Below are positions 58,959-64,000 of a DNA stretch of 64,000 bases, piece after piece (the stretch's first letter is position 1; every line of letters begins with the position of its first letter). The notes beneath the pieces are model-generated. The model made no database searches and had not been told where the DNA came from. It worked only from the letters and a program-made list of their open reading frames with translations. This stretch comes from Mumia quercus (lineage in GTDB: Bacteria; Actinomycetota; Actinomycetes; Propionibacteriales; Nocardioidaceae): the NCBI RefSeq assembly GCF_025506335.1, contig NZ_JANZYO010000002.1:544221-608220 (forward strand), read 5' to 3'. The position numbers were made by a program, and so were the translations under genes.

Positions 58959-59597
58959 TCAGGCCAGCAGGGCGACGAGGCGGGGGACCATCGCGCGAAG
59001 CGCCTTGCCCCGGTGGCTGATCGCGTCCTTGTCGTCCGCGGACAGCTCCGCGGTCGACACGTCGTAGCCCTCGGCGACGAACAGCGGGTCGTACCCGAAG
59101 CCGCCGTCGCCGGTCGGTCCGCGCTGGACGCGGCCGCGCATGATGCCGATCTCGACGACCTCGGCCCCGCTGGGCGTCACCAGCGCCATCGCGCAGCGGA
59201 ACTCCCCGCCGCGACGGTCGTCGGGGACGTCGGCGAGCTGGTCGAGGAGGAGGGCGTTGTTGCGCTCGGCGACTGGGCGGGAGTCACCCTCCTGCGGGCG
59301 TCCGCTCCAGCGCGCCGACAAGACGCCCGGCATGCCGTTGAGCGCGTCGACGCAGATGCCCGAGTCGTCGGCCAACGACAGGAGGCCGGTCGCCTTCGCG
59401 GCCGCACGCGCCTTGAGCAGCGCGTTGCCCTCGAACGTCGGCTGGTCCTCGACCGGCTCGGCGAAGTCGCCGATGTCGTCGAGCCCGAGGACCTCGATCC
59501 CCGGCAGCTCCGGCTCCAGGATCCGCCGCAGCTCGGCGAGCTTGCCCTTGTTGTGGCTCGCGAGGACGACGCGGCGTCCTGCGGTCGACTCCGCCAT
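58959..59597 (-). CDS. rdgB: XTP/dITP pyrophosphatase (RdgB/Ham1)
   Basis: This 212-residue nucleotide sanitiser has VVLASHNKGKLAELRRIL (start motif), FEGNALLKARAAAKATGLLSLADDSGICVDALNGMPGVLSAR and GGFGYDPLFVAEGY, ending with SHRGKALRAM. It hydrolyses non-canonical XTP, dITP and dHAPTP to monophosphates, preventing their misincorporation. The ATG at 59597 overlaps the rph stop (TGATG), so both are coupled; an in-frame GTG lies 3 bp earlier. Confidence 0.96.
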   Translation of the reverse strand: MAESTAGRRVVLASHNKGKLAELRRILEPELPGIEVLGLDDIGDFAEPVEDQPTFEGNALLKARAAAKATGLLSLADDSGICVDALNGMPGVLSARWSGRPQEGDSRPVAERNNALLLDQLADVPDDRRGGEFRCAMALVTPSGAEVVEIGIMRGRVQRGPTGDGGFGYDPLFVAEGYDVSTAELSADDKDAISHRGKALRAMVPRLVALLA

Positions 59598-60328
59598 CAC
59601 GCCGCCCCACCCTCGAGCGCCGCGGTCTGGATCGCGGTGAGGTCGGCGCAGCCCTTCTCGGCGAGCGCGAGCAGCGCGTCGAGCTCCGCGCGGTCGAACG
59701 GCGCGCCCTCAGCGGTGCCCTGGACCTCGACGAACGCTCCCGCCCCGGTCATGACCACGTTCATGTCGGTCTCCGCGCGGACGTCCTCGTCGTACGGGAG
59801 GTCGAGCATGGGGGTGCCGTCGATGATCCCGACCGAGACCGCCGAGACCGAGCCGGTGAGCGGCTCCGACACGAGCGCTCCGCGGCCCCGCAGGTAGGAG
59901 ACGGCGTCGGCCAGCGCGACGTACGCGCCCGTGATCGCCGCGGTACGCGTGCCGCCGTCGGCCTGAAGGACGTCGCAGTCGATGACGATGGTGTTCTCCC
60001 CCAGCGCCTTGTAGTCGATCACGGCGCGCAGCGAGCGGCCGATGAGACGGGAGATCTCGTGCGTACGACCGCCGATGCGCCCCTTGACGGACTCACGGTC
60101 GGAGCGAGTGTGGGTCGCGCGTGGGAGCATCGCGTACTCGGCCGTCACCCAGCCGAGCCCCGAGTCGCGCCGCCAGCGCGGCACACCCTCGGTCACGCTC
60201 GCCGCGCACAGGACCCTCGTACGTCCGAACTCGACCAGCACCGAGCCCTCGGCGTGGTCGAGCCAGTTACGGGTGATGGTGACAGGGCGCAGCTCGTCGA
60301 CGGCGCGGCCGTCCTTGCGGGAACTCAT
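59597..60328 (-). CDS. rph: Ribonuclease PH
   Basis: This 243-residue RNase PH has [88 protein letters not shown] and the C-terminal [19 protein letters not shown]. It trims the 3' ends of tRNA precursors by phosphorolysis. It precedes rdgB by overlapping stop/start. The pairing rph-rdgB is conserved across actinobacteria. Confidence 0.97.
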   Translation of the reverse strand: MSSRKDGRAVDELRPVTITRNWLDHAEGSVLVEFGRTRVLCAASVTEGVPRWRRDSGLGWVTAEYAMLPRATHTRSDRESVKGRIGGRTHEISRLIGRSLRAVIDYKALGENTIVIDCDVLQADGGTRTAAITGAYVALADAVSYLRGRGALVSEPLTGSVSAVSVGIIDGTPMLDLPYDEDVRAETDMNVVMTGAGAFVEVQGTAEGAPFDRAELDALLALAEKGCADLTAIQTAALEGGAA

Positions 60329-60364
60329 GCCCGCGAGCCTAACGCGGTGGCCTCCCGGCCTGCG

Positions 60365-61126
60365 TCACACCTCGTAGACGTTGCCGGGCGCGACGAGCTC
60401 GCTCGGTCCGGCGAAGGCCGCCTTCGCCTCCGCCGCGACGGTGTCGTGGTCGGTCCAGGTCGGGACGTGGGTGAGCAGCAGGCGGCCGGCACCGGCCGCC
60501 GTCGCGGCCTCGCCGGCCTCCGTCCCGGTGAGATGAAGGTTCGGCGGGTTCGCCGGGCCGTCGGTGAACGACGCCTCGCAGAGGAAGACGTCGGCACCGC
60601 GAGCCGCCTCGACGAGCGCGGGCGTCGGCCCGGTGTCGCCCGAGTACGTGAGGACGCGGCCGTCAGCCTCGATCCGCAGCGCGAACGACTCGACCGGGTG
60701 GTCGACACGCGTCGGCGTCACCGTGAAGGGCCCCAGCGCGACGGGCTCGCCGTCGCGCCACGTCGAGACGTCGAGCTCCTCGGTCATGCCCGGGTCGAGC
60801 GGGAGGTCGTACGCCTCGGCGAACCGCCGCGCGCTCCCCTCGGGACCCCACAGCGGGATGCGGGGAAGCGGACCGCCGGGCACGTACTTGCGGTAGACGT
60901 ACATGCCGCAGATGTCCATGTAGTGGTCCGGGTGCAGGTGCGAGATCGCGATCGCATCGAGGTCGGCCAGGCCCGCGTACTGCTGCAGGACGCCGAGCGC
61001 GCCGTTGCCGAGGTCGACGACCAGGCGGTAGGTGCGGTCCTCGTACGGTGCCTCGACGAGATAGCAGCTGGCAGCGGAGTCCGGCCCCGGGTAGGAGCCG
61101 GCGCACCCGACGATCGTCAGCCTCAT
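60365..61126 (-). CDS. Metallo-beta-lactamase fold hydrolase (RNase Z-like)
   Basis: The 253-residue protein has the MBL zinc motif [10 protein letters not shown] (HxHxDH), [27 protein letters not shown], and CEASF and LLLTHVPTW as further metal-ligand sites. It resembles the RNase Z/arylsulfatase branch. In actinobacteria this gene is regularly between murI and rph, of unknown specific role. Its ATG overlaps the murI stop by ATGA, so all three are coupled. Confidence 0.9.
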   Translation of the reverse strand: MRLTIVGCAGSYPGPDSAASCYLVEAPYEDRTYRLVVDLGNGALGVLQQYAGLADLDAIAISHLHPDHYMDICGMYVYRKYVPGGPLPRIPLWGPEGSARRFAEAYDLPLDPGMTEELDVSTWRDGEPVALGPFTVTPTRVDHPVESFALRIEADGRVLTYSGDTGPTPALVEAARGADVFLCEASFTDGPANPPNLHLTGTEAGEAATAAGAGRLLLTHVPTWTDHDTVAAEAKAAFAGPSELVAPGNVYEV

Positions 61127-61944
61127 AGGCCCACCCACGCGCTGGTGCCGAGCGACGAGAACTGGTCCACCTGCTCGATCTCGGGGCCGAGGAAGCGGCG
61201 ACCGAGCGTGCGGAACTCCTCGGGCTGCCCGGTCGTGAGGAAGCGGTGCTCCGGCGGCGTCGTGGCGGTCCGCTCCAGCCCGTGGCGCACCAGGAGGGCG
61301 TAGACGTCCTTGGCGGTCTCGTCGGCGCTCGACACGAGGGTCACCTCGTCGCCGACCACGTACGAGATGACGCCGGTGAGCAGCGGGTAGTGGGTGCAGC
61401 CGAGGACGAGCGTGTCGACGCCGACGGCCTGCAGCGGCGCGAGGTACTCGTGGGCGACCTCCAGCAGCTCGGGTCCCGACGTCACCCCGGCCTCGACGAA
61501 CTCGACGAACCGCGGGCACGCCACGACGGTGAGCTCGACGGAGGGGTTGGCGGCGAACGCGTCCTCGTAGGCCATCGACGTCTTCGTCGCCTGCGTGCAG
61601 ATGACGCCCACGCGGTGGTTGCGGGTGGCCGCGACGGCACGACGTGTCGCCGGCACGATCACTTCGACCACCGGGACGTCGTAGCGCTCGCGCGCGTCGC
61701 GCAGCACCGCGGCGCTCGCCGAGTTGCAGGCGATGACGAGGGCCTTCACCCCACGGTCGACGAGGTGGTCGAGGCACTCGAGGGCGTACTCGCGGACGTC
61801 GCCGATGGGCTGCGGCCCGTACGGCTGGCGGGCCGTGTCGCCCAGGTAGAGGACCGCCTCGTTCGGCAGCTGGTCGATGACGGCGCGGGCGACGGTCAGC
61901 CCGCCGAAGCCGGAGTCGAAGATGCCGATGGGCGCGTCGTTCAC
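61123..61944 (-). CDS. murI: Glutamate racemase
   Basis: The 273-residue racemase has both catalytic cysteines, C73 in VIACNSASA and C183 in GCTHYPLL, with [16 protein letters not shown] at the N-terminus and [10 protein letters not shown]. It supplies D-glutamate for peptidoglycan. The GTG at 61944 is chosen; upstream sequence runs into an intergenic region. Its stop overlaps the MBL gene. The order murI-MBL-rph-rdgB is a common actinobacterial block. Confidence 0.96.
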   Translation of the reverse strand: MNDAPIGIFDSGFGGLTVARAVIDQLPNEAVLYLGDTARQPYGPQPIGDVREYALECLDHLVDRGVKALVIACNSASAAVLRDARERYDVPVVEVIVPATRRAVAATRNHRVGVICTQATKTSMAYEDAFAANPSVELTVVACPRFVEFVEAGVTSGPELLEVAHEYLAPLQAVGVDTLVLGCTHYPLLTGVISYVVGDEVTLVSSADETAKDVYALLVRHGLERTATTPPEHRFLTTGQPEEFRTLGRRFLGPEIEQVDQFSSLGTSAWVGL

Positions 61945-62044
61945 CCGAGCGAGCCTAGTGGGCGTTTCACACGCACGAAACACAATGCGGCCCAGGCCAC
62001 AGCGAGTCGCGTCACGTGACCCGCACGCGTGCCACGGTAGGTCG

Positions 62045-62539
62045 ATGAAGCGCGTGCCGTACACCGGCGACGAGAAGGAGTGCCTGTCCGTGGCGCTCGA
62101 CCGCCACCGCGACGCGATCCTCTGGAAGGTTGACGGCCTGTCCGAGGAGGACCTGCGACGACCGATGGTCCCGTCGGGCACCACCCTGCTCGGGATGGTG
62201 AAGCACCTGGCGTCCGTCGAGTACGCGTGGTTCTGCGCCACCTTCGGCCGCGAGTCGCTCGAGGTGCCGTACACCGACGACGACTGGGACTCCGACTGGC
62301 GCCTCGAGCCGTGGGAGACGACCGAGGGCGTGCTCGCCTACTTCGCGATGGCGCGGGCCGCTGCCGACGCGGTGATCGAGGAGCACGACGTCCTCGACAC
62401 CGGCACCGCCTGGTACGGCCCGACGGTCACGCTGCGGTGGGTGCTCCTCCACATGGTCGAGGAGTACGCCCGCCACGCCGGCCACGCGGACATCCTCCGC
62501 GAGCTGATCGACGGGTCGACGGGCTCGTTCGCGCGCTGA
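62045..62539 (+). CDS. DinB/DUF664 family protein (mycothiol-dependent type)
   Basis: The 164-residue four-helix product has the DinB metal-ligand histidines: one in [13 protein letters not shown]-type sequence ([13 protein letters not shown], near residue 52) and [14 protein letters not shown] (near 137-150). Actinobacterial DinB proteins of this group can be mycothiol-dependent maleylpyruvate isomerases or thiol transferases. Monocistronic; divergent from murI by 100 bp. Convergent to cysM with a 6-bp gap. Confidence 0.88.
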   Translation: MKRVPYTGDEKECLSVALDRHRDAILWKVDGLSEEDLRRPMVPSGTTLLGMVKHLASVEYAWFCATFGRESLEVPYTDDDWDSDWRLEPWETTEGVLAYFAMARAAADAVIEEHDVLDTGTAWYGPTVTLRWVLLHMVEEYARHAGHADILRELIDGSTGSFAR

Positions 62540-62545
62540 GGCGGA

Positions 62546-63523
<978 letters not shown>

Positions 63524-63802
63524 TCAGCGCGCGCCGCCGGCGACCGCGGGCAGGATCACGACGACGTCGCCGTCGGACAGCGGCGTCTCGAGACCGCCCG
63601 AGAAGCGGATGTCCTCGTCGTTGACGTAGATGTTCACGAAGCGGCGCGGCTGTCCGTCCTCGACCAGCCGGTCCTTGATCCCGGCGTGGTTCGCCTCGAG
63701 GTCGTCGATCAGGGCGCTGACCGAGTCACCGGCTGCGGTGACCTTCTTCTCTCCGTCGGTGTAGGTGCGGAGGATGGTGGGGACACGGACCTCGATGGCC
63801 AT
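63524..63802 (-). CDS. cysO: Sulfur-carrier CysO (MoaD/ThiS family) with two residues after the diglycine
   Basis: This 92-residue ubiquitin-like carrier has EVRVPTILRTYT, FVNIYVNDEDIRF and the C-terminal GDVVVILPAVAGGAR. CysO of M. tuberculosis ends in the active GG; here Ala-Arg follow, so processing to expose GG is expected before thiocarboxylate formation. It lies between mec (overlap of one base) and cysM. The ATG at 63802 overlaps the mec stop (TGATG). Confidence 0.93.
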   Translation of the reverse strand: MAIEVRVPTILRTYTDGEKKVTAAGDSVSALIDDLEANHAGIKDRLVEDGQPRRFVNIYVNDEDIRFSGGLETPLSDGDVVVILPAVAGGAR

Positions 63803-64000
63803 CAGACGTCAGCTTCCTCGTTCTTCGTGGTGTGGGTGGTGACGTCGTCATAACGCGCGACGACGCGGACTTCTTCCTCGGTGACCTCGCCGTCGACGAT
63901 CCGGAACGACCGGAACTCGACAGGACCGCTCTCGTGGGCGCCGTCGCGGGTCGACACGAGGACGTAGTGGGCGCCGGGCTCCCCGGCGAGGTTGACGTCC
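63802..64000 (-). CDS. mec: Mec-type JAMM metallopeptidase (N-terminal part beyond window)
   Basis: The reverse strand encodes the last ~65 residues of a protein ending GEPGAHYVLVSTRDG, GPVEFRSFRIVDGEVTEEEVRVVARYDD. This matches the C-terminus of the M67/JAB peptidase Mec that removes cysteine from CysO-Cys or trims CysO. The JAMM zinc motif lies beyond the window edge. The stop overlaps the cysO start by one base. Confidence 0.85.
   Translation of the reverse strand, partial: DVNLAGEPGAHYVLVSTRDGAHESGPVEFRSFRIVDGEVTEEEVRVVARYDDVTTHTTKNEEADV

Overview
The window is high-GC DNA with dense, short-spaced genes, many GTG and TTG starts, and actinobacterial families throughout: DGPF/ECF42 pair, DivIVA-like protein, CysM-CysO-Mec cysteine synthesis, mycothiol-type DinB enzyme, DUF3618, FBP treble-clef protein and NADP-type glutamate dehydrogenase. 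CGTACG and GTAC are very frequent. This fits a member of the Nocardioidaceae or a close relative; the placement is inference, because no rRNA is present. Both edges cut genes: a histidine kinase on the left and the Mec peptidase on the right.

Layout. 1-2.3 kb: a two-component pair whose response regulator carries a PIG-L deacetylase as its output domain. 2.3-4.0 kb: a small membrane protein divergent from a TetR regulator, and an FBP protein. 4.0-6.6 kb: an NO/O2 cluster (truncated haemoglobin, flavohaemoglobin, DivIVA-like protein) with a CRP-type site upstream. 6.7-8.4 kb: DGPF protein plus ECF42-type sigma factor. 8.4-14.9 kb: SDR, PEP-mutase-family protein, LigD polymerase without ligase, FAD monooxygenase, MFS exporter. 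15-28 kb: the main catabolic block, with a TetR/dehydroshikimate dehydratase pair, an OhrR/Ohr peroxide module, a LacI-controlled operon (TRAP transporter, shikimate-dehydrogenase-like enzyme, phosphotriesterase-like lactonase), and a LysR gene divergent from gabT-gabD.

28-43 kb holds redox and accessory genes: a TrxR-like enzyme divergent from an XRE-cupin regulator, a VOC/flavoprotein operon divergent from an MDR reductase across only 36 bp, a GlgC-like enzyme, a nitroreductase, a TetR/MpaB pair with two matching operators, LhgO, an Asp/Glu-racemase-family protein and Mug glycosylase. 43-48 kb: two EEP-family hydrolases, GdhA, and an HxlR gene divergent from a methyltransferase. 48.2-48.6 kb is an intergenic array of long inverted repeats. 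48.6-55 kb: envelope and stress genes (BrkB, YtxH-like, acetyltransferase, LDH, FUSC, GroES-like, DUF3618, Bcp) and tRNA-Leu. 55-64 kb: epoxide hydrolase, VOC/AraC pair, TrmL, then a conserved core block on the minus strand (RdgB, RNase PH, metallo-beta-lactamase protein, MurI) and the CysM-CysO-Mec operon.

How the parts work together. Control is mostly local: eight divergent regulator/target pairs have a palindrome in the intergenic gap. The 15-28 kb block reads as uptake of a dicarboxylate or cyclic hydroxy-acid by TRAP, lactone opening and dehydrogenation, dehydroshikimate conversion towards protocatechuate, and separate GABA/succinate-semialdehyde use. The most unusual items are the kinase/receiver-PIG-L pair, the TRAP-dehydrogenase-lactonase operon of unknown substrate, and the 48 kb inverted-repeat array.
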